In this document: positions 1 to 10,452 of the stretch, in pieces
Layout of the letters: each line of letters starts with the position of its first letter
Numbering within the stretch: the stretch's first letter is position 1
Source of the DNA: an uncultured Pelagibacteraceae bacterium
Lineage (GTDB): Bacteria > Pseudomonadota > Alphaproteobacteria > Pelagibacterales > Pelagibacteraceae
NCBI GenBank assembly: GCA_902601705.1
Contig: CACKNV010000003.1
Span: forward strand, 99,578-163,577
Reading direction: 5' to 3'
DNA: 64,000 nt
Notes under the pieces: generated by a model
What the model was told of the DNA's origin: nothing
The model's input: only the letters and a program-made list of their open reading frames with translations
Database searches by the model: none
Program-made: the position numbers and the translations under genes

Positions 1-1
1 G

Positions 2-2371
2 GGGCACGTTAGAAACTACACAATTGGAGATGTGATAGCTCGCTATAAATATTTAAATGGCTACAATGTTTTACATCCAATGGGTTGGGATGCTTTTGGT
101 TTACCAGCAGAAAATGCTTCAAAACAAAACAATTTACATCCGAAAGATTGGACTAATCAAAATATTAAAAATATGAAATCACAACTAAAAATGCTTGGTT
201 TATCAATTGATTGGGATCTAGAATTCTCTACTTGTGATAAAGATTATTACAAGCATCAACAAGAGATATTCATTGACTTTTTTAATCAAGGTTTGGTCTC
301 CAGAAAAGAGACATATGTAAATTGGGATCCTGTTGAAAAAACTGTTTTAGCTAATGAACAAGTAATAGATGGCAAAGGGTGGAGATCTAATGCCATAGTA
401 GAAAGAAAGAAATTATCGCAATGGTTTTTAAATATAACAAAATTTTCTGATGAACTTTTAGAAGATTTAGAAAAGTTAGAAGGTTGGCCTGAAAAGGTTA
501 AACTCATGCAAAAAAATTGGATTGGAAAATCTTTTGGATGTGAAATTGACTTTCAAATAGACAGTGAAAAGGAATTTGTTAAAATTTTTACGACCAGACC
601 AGACACAATTTTTGGTGCAAGTTTTATAGCTTTATCTGTCGACCATCCATTAAGTAAAAATTTTCAAAGTAATGGAAATTTTAATGAGTTTAAGAAAGAG
701 TGTAACAAAACTGGAACGACCGAAGAAGCTCTAGCGCATGCGGAAAAAATAGGTTTCGATACTGGGCTTTTTGTAAAACACCCTTTTCTCGATAAGAAAA
801 TTCCAATTTATTTTGCAAATTTTGTATTGATGGATTACGGAACTGGAGCCATATTTGGATGCCCTGCACACGATCAGCGTGATTTTGATTTTGCTAAAAA
901 ATATAATCTAGGAATAATAAAAGTTGTTGATGATAGTAAACTAGGAGAGCTAGAGGAGGCATATACGGGTAGTGGAAAATTGATTAACTCAGATTTTTTA
1001 AACGGTTTAGATGTATCTGCAGCTAAAGAAAAAATAATTAGCGAAATCGAAAGTAAAAATATCGGAGTGAGAAAAACTCTATATCGATTAAAAGATTGGG
1101 GGGTTTCTAGACAAAGATATTGGGGTTGCCCAATACCAATGATTTATCTTGAAGATGGAAGTGTTGTTCCTGTTGAGAAAAATGAATTACCCGTAGAATT
1201 ACCTGATGATATAGATTTAAACTCTCAAGGTAATCCATTGGAATCTCATCCAAAATGGAAGTACACGACTCATAAAGCTACTGGTGAAAAAGCAATTAGA
1301 GAAACCGACACGCTTGATACCTTTGTTGATTCCTCGTGGTACTTTTTGAGATTTTGTTCACCAAATCATCAAAAGTCTCCCTTTGATGAGGAAAAAATTA
1401 ATTATTGGATGCCTGTTGATCAATATATTGGTGGAATTGAACATGCCATACTTCACTTATTATATTCTCGTTTTTTCACAAAAGGCTTAAATAAATTTAA
1501 TAATAAAATTGGAATTTCAGAACCTTTTAAAAATCTTTTCACACAAGGTATGGTCTGTCATGAGTCTTATAAAGATAAAAATGGCAATTGGCTTTATCCT
1601 AATGAAATAATTAAGGTAGATTCTAAAACTGTTGTTAAAAAAACTGATAAATCAAAAGTCACAGTTTTTCCACCAGAGTCAATGTCTAAATCCAAAAAAA
1701 ATACAATTGATCCTGAAATTATGATTAAGGATTATGGTGCCGATGCCGTAAGATGGTTTATATTGTCTGACAGTCCGCCTGAAAAAGATGTCCAATGGTC
1801 CGATAGCGGAGTTGTTTCATCAAACAAGTTTCTTCAAAAAATTTGGGATTTAAATTACTCAATAAATAATAGAAAAGAAAAGAAAATAAACCAAAAAAAT
1901 GAGAAAGAGTTTATTTCAACTATTAATAGTTATATTAATAAAATAAATAATTCGATAAATGACTTCAGATTTAATGTCTCTATAGCTGCTTTTTATGAAA
2001 TTTATAATCATTTTACTAGTTTCATGAAAAAAGATTTGAGCAACAGTACTCTAAAAGAATATATAATTAAAATAAATAAGTTAATGATACCTTTTGTACC
2101 TCATTTGGCTCATGAATGTTTAAATTTATTAAAATGTAAAAGTATAAATGAATGGCCCAAGATAGAAAAAAGTTTTTTAGAAGAAATAAATTTTGCTATT
2201 CAAATTAATGGCAAAACAAGAGATATAATTAAAATCAAAAAAAACTCTAAAGTAGAGACAATTAATAAAATCGTTCTTAGTGGATCAAAAGCAAAGAAAT
2301 ACCTTGAAGATAAAAAAATTATTAAAACTATATTTGTAAATAATAAAATAATTAATTACATAATAAAATAA
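2..2371 (+). CDS. leuS: leucyl-tRNA synthetase, 5' end cut off by the window
   Basis: Class I aminoacyl-tRNA synthetase that charges tRNA-Leu in the cytoplasm. The frame is open from base 2 and begins inside the ATP-binding HIGH region ([11 protein letters not shown]), so the true start lies upstream of the window and the GTG at 32 is an internal valine codon. Further landmarks are the [10 protein letters not shown] segment of the editing domain, the [12 protein letters not shown] block, and a KMSKS-type loop reading SMSKSKKN encoded near 1,684-1,707. The C-terminal anticodon-binding region is complete and ends in a Lys/Ile-rich stretch. It is followed after 3 bases by lptE, the usual leuS-lptE-holA order. 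Identification is secure. Confidence 0.97.
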   Translation, partial: GHVRNYTIGDVIARYKYLNGYNVLHPMGWDAFGLPAENASKQNNLHPKDWTNQNIKNMKSQLKMLGLSIDWDLEFSTCDKDYYKHQQEIFIDFFNQGLVSRKETYVNWDPVEKTVLANEQVIDGKGWRSNAIVERKKLSQWFLNITKFSDELLEDLEKLEGWPEKVKLMQKNWIGKSFGCEIDFQIDSEKEFVKIFTTRPDTIFGASFIALSVDHPLSKNFQSNGNFNEFKKECNKTGTTEEALAHAEKIGFDTGLFVKHPFLDKKIPIYFANFVLMDYGTGAIFGCPAHDQRDFDFAKKYNLGIIKVVDDSKLGELEEAYTGSGKLINSDFLNGLDVSAAKEKIISEIESKNIGVRKTLYRLKDWGVSRQRYWGCPIPMIYLEDGSVVPVEKNELPVELPDDIDLNSQGNPLESHPKWKYTTHKATGEKAIRETDTLDTFVDSSWYFLRFCSPNHQKSPFDEEKINYWMPVDQYIGGIEHAILHLLYSRFFTKGLNKFNNKIGISEPFKNLFTQGMVCHESYKDKNGNWLYPNEIIKVDSKTVVKKTDKSKVTVFPPESMSKSKKNTIDPEIMIKDYGADAVRWFILSDSPPEKDVQWSDSGVVSSNKFLQKIWDLNYSINNRKEKKINQKNEKEFISTINSYINKINNSINDFRFNVSIAAFYEIYNHFTSFMKKDLSNSTLKEYIIKINKLMIPFVPHLAHECLNLLKCKSINEWPKIEKSFLEEINFAIQINGKTRDIIKIKKNSKVETINKIVLSGSKAKKYLEDKKIIKTIFVNNKIINYIIK

Positions 2372-2374
2372 ATT

Positions 2375-2842
2375 ATGACAAAAAAACTAAATATAATTAT
2401 TATATTTCTTCTTATAAGCGCATGTGGCTTTAAAGTAGTGAAACAATCAGAGTTAAAAAATTATTATATTTCAAATGTAAAGACAAATGGAGATAAAAGG
2501 ATCAGCTATCTAATTAAGAATAATCTTTTAAATTCAATTAAAGACCAAAGTAAAGAACCGCTAAACATAGAATTGAGTATTAAAAAAACAAAAGGAATTA
2601 AAGAAAAAAATATTAAAAATGAGGTAACTAAATATCAAATTTCAATCAATGTGATTGTCGAAATTAAAAATAAAGATTTCACTAAAAATGACCAAATAAT
2701 TATAGTAAAAACAGGCGAATATATTGTGAGTGATCAGTATTCTAAAACTATCAACAATGAAAAAAAATTAATAGATATTTTAACAAACGACTTATCAGAC
2801 GAGATAATATTTAAACTCTCTGAAAGGATTAATGATTTATAA
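2375..2842 (+). CDS. lptE: LPS-assembly lipoprotein LptE-like
   Basis: Small outer-membrane lipoprotein of 155 residues. The N-terminus has a lysine pair, a hydrophobic stretch and a lipobox LISAC with the acylated cysteine at residue 17, followed by GFKVV, which resembles the CGF(R/K)P start of LptE. LptE forms the plug of the LptD channel that delivers lipopolysaccharide to the cell surface. Sequence similarity in this family is weak, so the call rests on the lipobox, the size and the position between leuS and holA, which is conserved in proteobacteria. The 3' end overlaps holA by 11 bases. No other function is suggested by the sequence. Confidence 0.75.
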   Translation: MTKKLNIIIIFLLISACGFKVVKQSELKNYYISNVKTNGDKRISYLIKNNLLNSIKDQSKEPLNIELSIKKTKGIKEKNIKNEVTKYQISINVIVEIKNKDFTKNDQIIIVKTGEYIVSDQYSKTINNEKKLIDILTNDLSDEIIFKLSERINDL

Positions 2843-3821
2843 AAGTTATACAATAGAGCAAAATATAAACACTTTTAAAAATAATATTGTTCTCTTTTAT
2901 GGTGAGAACCTGGGGATGAAAAACGATTTTAAAGATCAAATTAAGAAAGCCAATAACAAAATATTTATAAAAAAATTCTCTCAAGACGAAATACTTGCTA
3001 ACAAGAATTTTTTTTTTTCAGAAATTTTAAATCAGAGTCTTTTTGAAACTAAAAAGATTTGCTTTATAGATCAGGCATCTGATAAACTTTTAGAGGTAAT
3101 TAAGGAAATTGAGAAAGATTTAGATACACAAAAAATTTTTATATTTTCTGAAATATTAGAAAAAAAATCTAAACTAAGGAATTATTTTGAAAAATCTAAC
3201 AAGTTAGATATCGTAGCCTGTTATCACGATAATGATATAATTATACGAAAAATAATTCAGGAGAAGTTAAAAGGCTACACTGGTATGTCACAACAAATTT
3301 TAAATATAATAGTTGAAAATTGTAAATTAGATAGATCCAAACTAAATAATGAACTCAATAAAATTACTAGTTTTTTTACAAACAAGATTATTGAAAAAGA
3401 AAAGCTTGAGTTGTTATTAAATATTACAGTAAATGAAAACTTCAATAATCTCAAAGACGAAGCGTTAAATGGAAATAAGCTTAAAACTAACGAGCTAATT
3501 AATGACACAGTTTTAGAGGTAGAAAAAAATTCTCTATATTTAAGCTTGATAAATCAAAGATTAATCAAACTTGCTGAGATACAAGAAAAAAATAGACAAG
3601 ATAATTTAGAAATAGCTTTAAACAATGTTAAACCGCCAATTTTCTGGAAAGATAAACCTGCTTTTTTAACACAATCAAAAAAATGGAATAAAAAAAAAAT
3701 TAGAGTGATTTTAAATGAAACTCAAAGGGTAGAATTAAGAATGAAGTCTGACTCAAATGTGGATGGAAGTATTCTTATTAAAAAACTGATAGTTGATATA
3801 TGCAATTTAGCTAATGCTTAG
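2832..3821 (+). CDS. holA: DNA polymerase III delta subunit
   Basis: Clamp-loader subunit that opens the beta sliding clamp during chromosome replication. The protein has 329 residues, normal for the family, and includes the NIVLFYGENLGMKNDF segment corresponding to the vestigial nucleotide-binding fold and a helical collar domain at the C-terminus. The sequence is very Lys/Asn/Ile-rich, as expected from the base composition. The start at ATG 2,832 lies inside the end of lptE, implying translational coupling. It is convergent with parB and the two coding regions share 11 bases at their 3' ends. The call rests mostly on synteny with leuS-lptE plus family resemblance. Confidence 0.85.
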   Translation: MIYKSYTIEQNINTFKNNIVLFYGENLGMKNDFKDQIKKANNKIFIKKFSQDEILANKNFFFSEILNQSLFETKKICFIDQASDKLLEVIKEIEKDLDTQKIFIFSEILEKKSKLRNYFEKSNKLDIVACYHDNDIIIRKIIQEKLKGYTGMSQQILNIIVENCKLDRSKLNNELNKITSFFTNKIIEKEKLELLLNITVNENFNNLKDEALNGNKLKTNELINDTVLEVEKNSLYLSLINQRLIKLAEIQEKNRQDNLEIALNNVKPPIFWKDKPAFLTQSKKWNKKKIRVILNETQRVELRMKSDSNVDGSILIKKLIVDICNLANA

Positions 3822-4662
3822 TAAGCAAATCAGAAATAAAATCAAATTGTTCAAGATCTTTATATTCAATAACAATTTTACCTGAATTATTTTTTTTATT
3901 CAAAATATTGACTTTGAGTCCAAGTATTTTTTCAATTCTTTCTTGAGCCTTTAATATATTGGCATCTATTTGTTTTCCATTAAAATTTCCTTTTTTATTT
4001 CTTGTTAAATATTCTACTTTTCTAGCGCTATAATTTTTAGCTACGATCTCTTCAGCAATAGAAGAAGCGTTAGATATTCCAATTAATGGTCTAGCTTGGC
4101 CAGATGTTAATGTCCCTTCTTCTAACATTGCAATGACATCTTTTGGTAATGTTAATAATCTTAACGTGTTACTAATATGGCTCCTGCTTTTAGACATTAA
4201 TTTAGAAATACTTTCATGATCGTATTTAAATTCTTCGTTTAGTCTTTTATAGCCACGCGCTTCTTCTATAGGATTTAGATCATCTCTTTGAATATTTTCA
4301 ACTATAGCTACTTCCAAAGATTCAACGTCACTTAAATCTAAAATTGTAACCGGGATTTCATGAAGTCCAGCTTTTTGAGCAGCAATCCATCTTCTTTCAC
4401 CTGCAACGATCTCATATTTTCCATTCTCAATTTTATTTGGACGAACCGCTATTGGTTGGATTATGCCATTTTTCTTTATAGAATTAGCCAATTCTTGAAG
4501 CTTTTCTTCGCTAAAATACTGTCTTGGTTGATAGGGATTTCTGCTCAAATCACTAATTGAAACTGTGTTAGATTGCTTAAGTTTTTGTGGTTTATCTCTA
4601 GGTTTTTCATCACCAAACAGTGCAGAAAGACCTCTACCTAGCCCCTTTTTTTTTCCACTCAT
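3811..4662 (-). CDS. parB: chromosome partitioning protein ParB
   Basis: Centromere-binding CTPase that loads at parS and spreads along DNA to guide origin segregation. Visible parts are the N-terminal GLGRGLSALFGD motif that contacts ParA (residues 7-18), the NPYQPRQYF segment (42-50), the CTP-binding ParB box GERRW (88-92), a helix-turn-helix near residues 149-170 with the sequence SKLMSKSRSHISNTLRLL, and a short C-terminal dimerisation domain. Length of 283 residues is typical. The start overlaps the parA stop by 4 bases (ATGA), so the pair is translationally coupled. Two parS-like sites lie about 1 kb upstream inside rsmG, which supports a chromosomal ParABS system. Confidence 0.97.
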   Translation of the reverse strand: MSGKKKGLGRGLSALFGDEKPRDKPQKLKQSNTVSISDLSRNPYQPRQYFSEEKLQELANSIKKNGIIQPIAVRPNKIENGKYEIVAGERRWIAAQKAGLHEIPVTILDLSDVESLEVAIVENIQRDDLNPIEEARGYKRLNEEFKYDHESISKLMSKSRSHISNTLRLLTLPKDVIAMLEEGTLTSGQARPLIGISNASSIAEEIVAKNYSARKVEYLTRNKKGNFNGKQIDANILKAQERIEKILGLKVNILNKKNNSGKIVIEYKDLEQFDFISDLLTKH

Positions 4663-5444
4663 GCAGCACTCACTATTTTATTTTTAAATTCTTCAGCTAA
4701 TTTGAAATATGATTTGCTTCCAACACAACTTTTATCATAAATAACACAAGGTAACCCATGTGAAGGTGCTTCTGACAATCTTACATTTCTTTGAATGACT
4801 GTTTTATAAACTTTGTCTTTGAAGTAATTTCTTGCTTCTCTATCAACTTCTGATGAAAGTTTATTTCTTTTATCAAACATAGTTAAAAGTATTCCTCTTA
4901 TTGAAAGTGTTGGATTTAGGTTTTCTTTTATTCTATCTATTGTTTTTACTAACTGTGTAATTCCTTCCAAGGCAAAGAACTCTGTTTGTAAAGGAACTAG
5001 TAATTCGTCTGAGGCTACTAAAGACATAATAGTGAGCAAGCTTAAAGAAGGAGGGCAATCAATAAATATGTTGTCATACTTTTTTAATATCCCTGACATT
5101 TCTGAAGATAATAATTCTTTTAATACAAATGCTCTCTTAGAGTCACTAGCAGTTTCAACTTCTAAACCTGACAGATTTACATGTGATCCTATGATATCTA
5201 AATTTTGTATGTTTGTTTTTTGTATTACCTGACCAAGACTAATTTTTTTTATTAATAAATTATAAATATTTTTTTCTTCATCATTATTACTTTTGCCGAA
5301 TCCTGTTGTAGCGTTTCCTTGAGGATCTAAATCAATAACAAGATTTTTTTGACCCATAATGGACAGTGAAGCAGCCAAATTTATTACCGTTGTTGTTTTC
5401 CCTACTCCACCCTTTTGATTTATCACCGAAATAGTTGTCGTCAT
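4659..5444 (-). CDS. parA: chromosome partitioning ATPase ParA (Soj)
   Basis: MinD/ParA-type ATPase that binds nonspecific DNA in its ATP form and moves ParB-parS complexes apart. The deviant Walker A motif KGGVGKTTT is at residues 11-19 with the signature lysine, followed by the DPQGNAT switch I region (about 40-46) and the FIDCPPSLS Walker B region (about 126-134). The C-terminal RNVRLSEAPSHG motif is typical of chromosomal ParA. Length of 261 residues is standard. The start codon overlaps the rsmG stop by 4 bases and its own stop overlaps parB, forming a tightly coupled rsmG-parA-parB unit. Confidence 0.98.
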   Translation of the reverse strand: MTTTISVINQKGGVGKTTTVINLAASLSIMGQKNLVIDLDPQGNATTGFGKSNNDEEKNIYNLLIKKISLGQVIQKTNIQNLDIIGSHVNLSGLEVETASDSKRAFVLKELLSSEMSGILKKYDNIFIDCPPSLSLLTIMSLVASDELLVPLQTEFFALEGITQLVKTIDRIKENLNPTLSIRGILLTMFDKRNKLSSEVDREARNYFKDKVYKTVIQRNVRLSEAPSHGLPCVIYDKSCVGSKSYFKLAEEFKNKIVSAA

Positions 5445-6055
5445 TTTTTAAAGTCGACTAAAATTATTTTAGATTTTTCATTTGTAATGCTATTTTCAAG
5501 TTTATAATGGTATTTTTCCTTATTGAAAGCTTTTTTTAGATCTTCCTGTGCGTTTTCACCTTTTAGAATTATTAATTTATGGGACTTTTTAGCGATTTCA
5601 CGTGAAACTTGTATTATTGTCTCTAATTTCTTAAAAGCTCTACTCACTATGTAGTCTGTATCGATAGATTCATTGTAAATATTACCGCAGATTTCTATTT
5701 TAAGAGATAATCTATCACTTATATTCCTCAAAAAAGCTCTTTTAACAGGTGATTTTTCATATAATTTCACGTGAAAGTCCTTATTTTTGTTAAACAAAGC
5801 TAAAATCAAACCTGGAAAACCAGCTCCAGAGCCTAAATCTGACAAAGATCCTTTCGAAAAGTCGATAAATTTTACTAATTGGGCTGAGTCAAGGATATGT
5901 CGATGCCAAATAACGGTTTCAGTGTTTTTAGAGATAAAATTATGCTTTGTATTCGCCTTAAGCAATTCATTTTTAAATATTTCAAGGTCAGATATATTCT
6001 CAGAACTAAAACCAAGCTGATTTAGGAGAATATTTATTGCTTCATTGTCCTGCAT
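5441..6055 (-). CDS. rsmG: 16S rRNA (guanine-N7) methyltransferase RsmG (GidB)
   Basis: Methylates G527 of 16S rRNA using S-adenosylmethionine. The SAM-binding loop SDLGSGAGFPGLILA is visible near residues 72-86, preceded by the WHRHILDSAQL motif typical of this family. At 204 residues it has the usual length. It lies between mnmG and parA in the classic mnmG-rsmG-parA-parB order. The coding region contains two CACGTG-centred palindromes matching the parS core, so this DNA probably has a second role as the chromosomal centromere (see separate entries). The 3' end overlaps parA by 4 bases and the 5' end abuts mnmG by a shared base. Confidence 0.97.
   Translation of the reverse strand: MQDNEAINILLNQLGFSSENISDLEIFKNELLKANTKHNFISKNTETVIWHRHILDSAQLVKFIDFSKGSLSDLGSGAGFPGLILALFNKNKDFHVKLYEKSPVKRAFLRNISDRLSLKIEICGNIYNESIDTDYIVSRAFKKLETIIQVSREIAKKSHKLIILKGENAQEDLKKAFNKEKYHYKLENSITNEKSKIILVDFKK
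5594..5609. other. parS-like centromere site 1, inside rsmG
   Basis: The sequence here contains the perfect palindrome TTTCACGTGAAA (5,596-5,607). Compared with the widely conserved 16-base chromosomal parS (TGTTTCACGTGAAACA), 13 positions match in a row and only the two outer left bases and the last base differ. It is within 1 kb of the parB start. ParB binding is an inference from known family preference; the site itself is seen directly. Confidence 0.85.
5763..5778. other. parS-like centromere site 2, inside rsmG
   Basis: A second perfect TTTCACGTGAAA palindrome occupies 5,765-5,776, matching the 12 central bases of the consensus parS. It is 169 bases from site 1 and in the same gene. Two such 12-base palindromes so close together in strongly A+T-rich DNA next to parAB are very unlikely by chance. 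The flanks are weaker than in site 1, so it may be a secondary site. Confidence 0.8.
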
Positions 6056-7923
6056 TAAGCAGTAGCTTTAAATTTCAGCTTTTTAATATGAGATAATAAG
6101 ATAATTATGGCTGCTGGAGTGATACCGTCTATTCTGATAGCCTGTCCTAACGTTTTTGGCCTTATAGAAATAAGCTTCGACTTAACTTCGTTAGACAAAC
6201 CACTTAAATTTTCATAATTTATATCTTTAGGTATGATAACTGACTCATCTTTCTTAAAAGATTTAATATCTCGCTCTTGTCTCTTAAGGTAACCCATATA
6301 GTGAGCGTCTGTTACAACCTGCTTTTCTATAGAGGCTGGAAAAAGTGGTATGTCCCTAAATATTTGCCTTATTTTTACCATATTTACTTTTCGTTGACCC
6401 ATAACTTCTAGACACGATCTTTTGACCCCATCCATAGCAATTTTAATATCGTATTTTTTTGCTTCATTAGGAGTTAAGAATTTCGATTCTAAAAAATTAT
6501 TTAGAGCATAAATATTTTTTTTCTTTTCTGTAAATATTTTTTTTCTTTCAAGTCCAACTAAATTTAAATGTAAACCTAGATCTGTTAATCTCTGATCTGC
6601 GTTATCAGCTCTTAAAGTTAATCTATATTCTGCTCTAGAAGTAAACATACGATAAGGTTCCGTAACACCTTTGGTTATTAAGTCATCAATCATCACGCCA
6701 ATGTAAGAAGTTGATCTATCTAATACAAACTCAGATTTTTTTTTGATTTTTAAAGCAGCATTTATTCCAGCAATCAAACCTTGGGCTGCTGCCTCTTCAT
6801 AACCAGTAGTACCGTTAATTTGTCCTGCTAAAAATAATGACTTAATTTTTTTGGTTTCTAAAGTGGCATTAAGCTCTCTTGGGTCTACATAATCGTATTC
6901 TATAGCATACCCTGCTCTTTTCATCTTAACCTGCTCTAAACCCTTGATTTTAGCTAATATTTTAAGCTGAATCTCTTCTGGAAGGGAAGTAGATATACCA
7001 TTTGGGTAAATAGTATTGTCCTTTAATCCCTCAGGTTCAAGAAAGATTTGATGCTGTTGTTTCTCTTTGAACTTTACAATTTTGTCTTCAATGGAGGGAC
7101 AATAACGAGGTCCAACACCTTTAATGTTTCCTGAATACATAGCACTTCTAGAAATATTATCACTTATAATTTTATGGACTTCATTGTTTGTATAAGTCAT
7201 TCCGCATTTGATTTGTTTGTTATCAATTTTGTTTGTAAGGAAAGAAAAGTAATAATGATCATCATCAGCTGGCTGCATTTCTAAATCATTATAATTAATT
7301 GTGCTACCATCAAGTCTAGGTGGTGTTCCTGTCTTCAATCTACCTATTTGCATTTTAAATTTAGCTAATTGTTCACTTAAGCCTGTAGATGGTTTCTCAT
7401 CATATCTTCCTGCTGGTATTTGAGTTTCACCAATATGTATTAATCCATTAAGAAAAGTACCAGTAGTTAATATAAGCTCCTTGGTTCTCACTTCTATTCC
7501 GCTTTGACATACAAAACCTATAATTTTATCTCCCTCAAATGAAAATTTAATAACTGGATCTGCAATTACCTCTAAGTTTTTGTAATTTAGTAAAAACTTT
7601 TGCATATGTTCTTTATAGAGAGCTCTATCTGACTGAGTTCGTGGACCCTGCACTGCTGGACCTCTACTTCTATTTAATAATCTGAATTGAATACCTGATT
7701 TGTCGGCTACAACACCCATAACACCATCTAAAGCATCTATTTCTCTTACAAGGTGCCCTTTTCCAAGTCCTCCAATAGCAGGATTGCAGGACATCTCACC
7801 AATAGTCTCTATTTTATGTGTAAAAAGAGCTGTATTTACGCCCATTCTAGCGGATGCTGCTGCTGCTTCACATCCAGCATGTCCACCCCCTATTACTACG
7901 ACATCATAGCTTTGTTTATTCAT
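6055..7923 (-). CDS. mnmG: tRNA uridine 5-carboxymethylaminomethyl modification enzyme MnmG (GidA)
   Basis: FAD-dependent partner of MnmE that installs the cmnm5 modification on the wobble uridine of several tRNAs. The N-terminal dinucleotide-binding motif [19 protein letters not shown] is at about residues 10-28, followed by the family-specific [18 protein letters not shown] and [11 protein letters not shown] blocks. The C-terminal helical domain contains ISRPKT-like [11 protein letters not shown]. The 622-residue length is normal. It sits between mnmE and rsmG on the same strand, with 42 bases between mnmE and this start. The call is unambiguous. Confidence 0.98.
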   Translation of the reverse strand: MNKQSYDVVVIGGGHAGCEAAAASARMGVNTALFTHKIETIGEMSCNPAIGGLGKGHLVREIDALDGVMGVVADKSGIQFRLLNRSRGPAVQGPRTQSDRALYKEHMQKFLLNYKNLEVIADPVIKFSFEGDKIIGFVCQSGIEVRTKELILTTGTFLNGLIHIGETQIPAGRYDEKPSTGLSEQLAKFKMQIGRLKTGTPPRLDGSTINYNDLEMQPADDDHYYFSFLTNKIDNKQIKCGMTYTNNEVHKIISDNISRSAMYSGNIKGVGPRYCPSIEDKIVKFKEKQQHQIFLEPEGLKDNTIYPNGISTSLPEEIQLKILAKIKGLEQVKMKRAGYAIEYDYVDPRELNATLETKKIKSLFLAGQINGTTGYEEAAAQGLIAGINAALKIKKKSEFVLDRSTSYIGVMIDDLITKGVTEPYRMFTSRAEYRLTLRADNADQRLTDLGLHLNLVGLERKKIFTEKKKNIYALNNFLESKFLTPNEAKKYDIKIAMDGVKRSCLEVMGQRKVNMVKIRQIFRDIPLFPASIEKQVVTDAHYMGYLKRQERDIKSFKKDESVIIPKDINYENLSGLSNEVKSKLISIRPKTLGQAIRIDGITPAAIIILLSHIKKLKFKATA

Positions 7924-7965
7924 AAAATGAATGTAACGCTGTATATCAGGAATACAAGAGGTATT

Positions 7966-9294
7966 TTATTTACCTATACAAAAGTCTTTAAATATAGATC
8001 CAAGGATTTCCTCGACATCGACCTTACCAACAATACTTCCAAGATGTTGTGTAGCCATTCTTAGGTCTTCTGCAGCAAGTTCAAGGTCTTTGGTTGGATC
8101 TTTCTTAAGAAACTTTTCTATCTCTTTAAGACATTCTTTAAGCTTAATTCTATGCCTTTCTCTGGTAATTAAAGCACTATTATTGGATGTGAATTTTTTA
8201 CTCAGCTTCGCTTTTACTAAATTTATCAATTTATCGATATTATTATTATTTTTTACTGAAGCTAAAACAGTATCAACATCAAATTTATGATTTTGCTTAT
8301 CTGAAACATCTGATTTATTTAAGACAATTATAGTATCTTTATTAATCATACTCTGTATTTCTTTATTAATTTTTTTAGATGAATTATCTATTACTACAAT
8401 ATTTAAATCTGCTTCTTTTGATTTGCCTAAAGCTAAAAAAATACCTTTTTTTTCAACCTCGTTTTTAGCTTCCCTTATACCAGCGGTATCAGCTAAAATT
8501 ACAGGATAACCATCTAAATTTAAATAGGTTTCTATAACATCTCTTGTTGTACCGGCTTCATCTGAAACAATTGCCACTTCTCTTTTTGAAAGCAAGTTCA
8601 ACAAAGATGATTTACCTGCGTTTACCTCTCCTGTAATTGAAACTCTAAACCCATCCCTAATTTTTTCTCCAACTTTATTATCTTCAATAATTTTAGATAT
8701 TTCTGAATGAATATCTTTTATTGAATTGTGAGCATCTTTTAAAACCTTTTCAGGTAAATCTTCCTCACCAAAATCTATTTTAGCTTCTATAATAGCCAGA
8801 GATTTTATTATTTTTTCTCTTAAATCATTATAGTAATTTGAAGCATTACCTTGAACTAGTTTAACAGCTTGATCTCTCTGAAGTTCTGTTTCTGCGTGAA
8901 TTAAATCACCTATACTTTCAGCTTTTAAAAGATCAATTTTATCATTTTGAAAAGCTATCTTTGTAAATTCACCTGGTTCAGCTAATCTACAGTTTTCTTG
9001 TTCTGAAAGTGCCTTCAATAAAGCATTGATAACAGCATTACTTCCATGGACCTGAAACTCAGCTAAATCATCACCAGTATAACTATTAGGCCCGGGAAAC
9101 CACAATAATAGAGCCTCTGGGTCTATGACTTTATCGTTTTTTGGATCGTAAAATTTACAGTAATTCACTTCATTTGAACTAATTTCTTTTAGTTTAGTTA
9201 AATTCTTACAAACTTTAAGAGTGTCTTTACCTGAGACTCTAACGATGGCTATTCCTGACGGACCTCTGCCTGATGAAAGCGCATAAATATTCAT
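7966..9294 (-). CDS. mnmE: tRNA modification GTPase MnmE (TrmE)
   Basis: GTPase that works with MnmG in wobble-uridine modification. The N-terminal folate-binding domain starts with YALSSGRGPSGIAIVRVSG, the inserted G domain has P-loop GEVNAGKSS at about residue 220, the DEAGTTRD switch, the DTAGIRE motif and NKSD. The protein ends in FCIGK, the catalytic C-terminal CIGK motif that includes the essential cysteine. Length is 442 residues. It is first of the minus-strand mnmE-mnmG-rsmG-parA-parB run, with the ubiquinone-type monooxygenase gene 4 bases upstream. Confidence 0.98.
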   Translation of the reverse strand: MNIYALSSGRGPSGIAIVRVSGKDTLKVCKNLTKLKEISSNEVNYCKFYDPKNDKVIDPEALLLWFPGPNSYTGDDLAEFQVHGSNAVINALLKALSEQENCRLAEPGEFTKIAFQNDKIDLLKAESIGDLIHAETELQRDQAVKLVQGNASNYYNDLREKIIKSLAIIEAKIDFGEEDLPEKVLKDAHNSIKDIHSEISKIIEDNKVGEKIRDGFRVSITGEVNAGKSSLLNLLSKREVAIVSDEAGTTRDVIETYLNLDGYPVILADTAGIREAKNEVEKKGIFLALGKSKEADLNIVVIDNSSKKINKEIQSMINKDTIIVLNKSDVSDKQNHKFDVDTVLASVKNNNNIDKLINLVKAKLSKKFTSNNSALITRERHRIKLKECLKEIEKFLKKDPTKDLELAAEDLRMATQHLGSIVGKVDVEEILGSIFKDFCIGK

Positions 9295-9298
9295 TGAA

Positions 9299-10396
9299 TT
9301 AAATTGATAAACCTTGATTAGAAATGAATTTGCTTATTTTTTTAAGAGTATCATTTTTCGAAATATTTTTCAAAATTGTTTCTTTAAAAGGGTCTAATAA
9401 TTTATTTTGTTTAAAGAAATTATGAGTTAGATCAATTCCTATACCAGTAATAATATTCTCAGATTTTCTATTACTTGTAAATTCTTCAAGGGCAGGAGTG
9501 CTTTTTAAAGACATGCCTAATTCTGTGTAATATTTAAAAATTTTTTGTAACTTATTAATATCTCTTAATACAAGATTAAAACCTTGACCTGCTACGGGAT
9601 GAACAGTGTGCAATCCTTCACCTAGAATAAGAATATCATTTTTGTAATATGTTCTTTTTAAATTTAGCATCAGCGGATAAGATTGCTGATTTGAGATCTT
9701 AATTTTATTTGTTTTTAAAACTTTGCAAATTTTTGATTTAACAGCTGAAATAGCATCTTTTTTTAAAAACTCTTTATTTACACTCCACACAAATGAAAAA
9801 TTATTTTTTGAAAAAGGGAGTATAGCTAACGGTCCCTCTTTTAAAAAATATTGGGCAGTATTCAAATTCTTTAGGTTGTGTTTAATGTAACCAGTAATAG
9901 CGATTTCTTTATAATCTTTATTTAACGATCTCTTATCAATTATACTTTTATAGATTTTTGAAGATCTACCTAAGCATAGTATTTTAATATCATAACCATC
10001 TAAATCTTTTAATTCATTAATATTTTTTTGGAGAGTTTTTATTTTTTTCTTTTTAATTTCTTTAATTAGAATTTCTTTGATTTTATCATTCTCAAAAACG
10101 TACATGAGATTTCTACTATCCTCGTTAAAGTTTAAGAAATTCATATTCTGATCTTTTGTTTCGTAGAAAAGATCAATCTTTTTGGAAGGCCAAAATAACT
10201 TTTTGTCGAGTTTATCTATGACTTTATTAAAAAAATCATAATTAGTGGCAGAAATAGCTGTTGTTCGTTTATCTTTAGAATGCTTGTTTTTTCTAGATAT
10301 TAAGTGGACTTCTAAACCTTCTAATTTATTTAACGCTAAAGCAGTCATTAAACCTGAAAGACCATCTCCAACTATGCAAATTCTCTGTTTTTTCAT
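9299..10396 (-). CDS. FAD-dependent monooxygenase, UbiH/UbiF family
   Basis: Flavoprotein hydroxylase of 365 residues, probably one of the ring hydroxylases of ubiquinone synthesis. The N-terminal FAD motif IVGDGLSGLMTALALNKL occupies about residues 8-25, and the second FAD-binding motif near residue 270 reads LGEGLHTVHPVAGQGFNLVLRD, matching the GD(A)AH...P..GQG.N...D block of UbiH/UbiF. Which ring position it hydroxylates cannot be decided from the sequence. Its end is 4 bases from mnmE, so it may head that operon. It is divergent from ftsK across 56 bases. Confidence 0.8.
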   Translation of the reverse strand: MKKQRICIVGDGLSGLMTALALNKLEGLEVHLISRKNKHSKDKRTTAISATNYDFFNKVIDKLDKKLFWPSKKIDLFYETKDQNMNFLNFNEDSRNLMYVFENDKIKEILIKEIKKKKIKTLQKNINELKDLDGYDIKILCLGRSSKIYKSIIDKRSLNKDYKEIAITGYIKHNLKNLNTAQYFLKEGPLAILPFSKNNFSFVWSVNKEFLKKDAISAVKSKICKVLKTNKIKISNQQSYPLMLNLKRTYYKNDILILGEGLHTVHPVAGQGFNLVLRDINKLQKIFKYYTELGMSLKSTPALEEFTSNRKSENIITGIGIDLTHNFFKQNKLLDPFKETILKNISKNDTLKKISKFISNQGLSI

Positions 10397-10452
10397 ATTA
10401 AAATTTTTCTCACTTTCATAAAAATGGTAAAAAGTACGTAAAACGATTCGTT

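Noticed and set aside
32..34. GTG at 32 as the start of leuS
   Set aside because: The frame is open upstream and encodes the [11 protein letters not shown] part of the HIGH motif, so this is an internal codon of a gene cut by the window edge.
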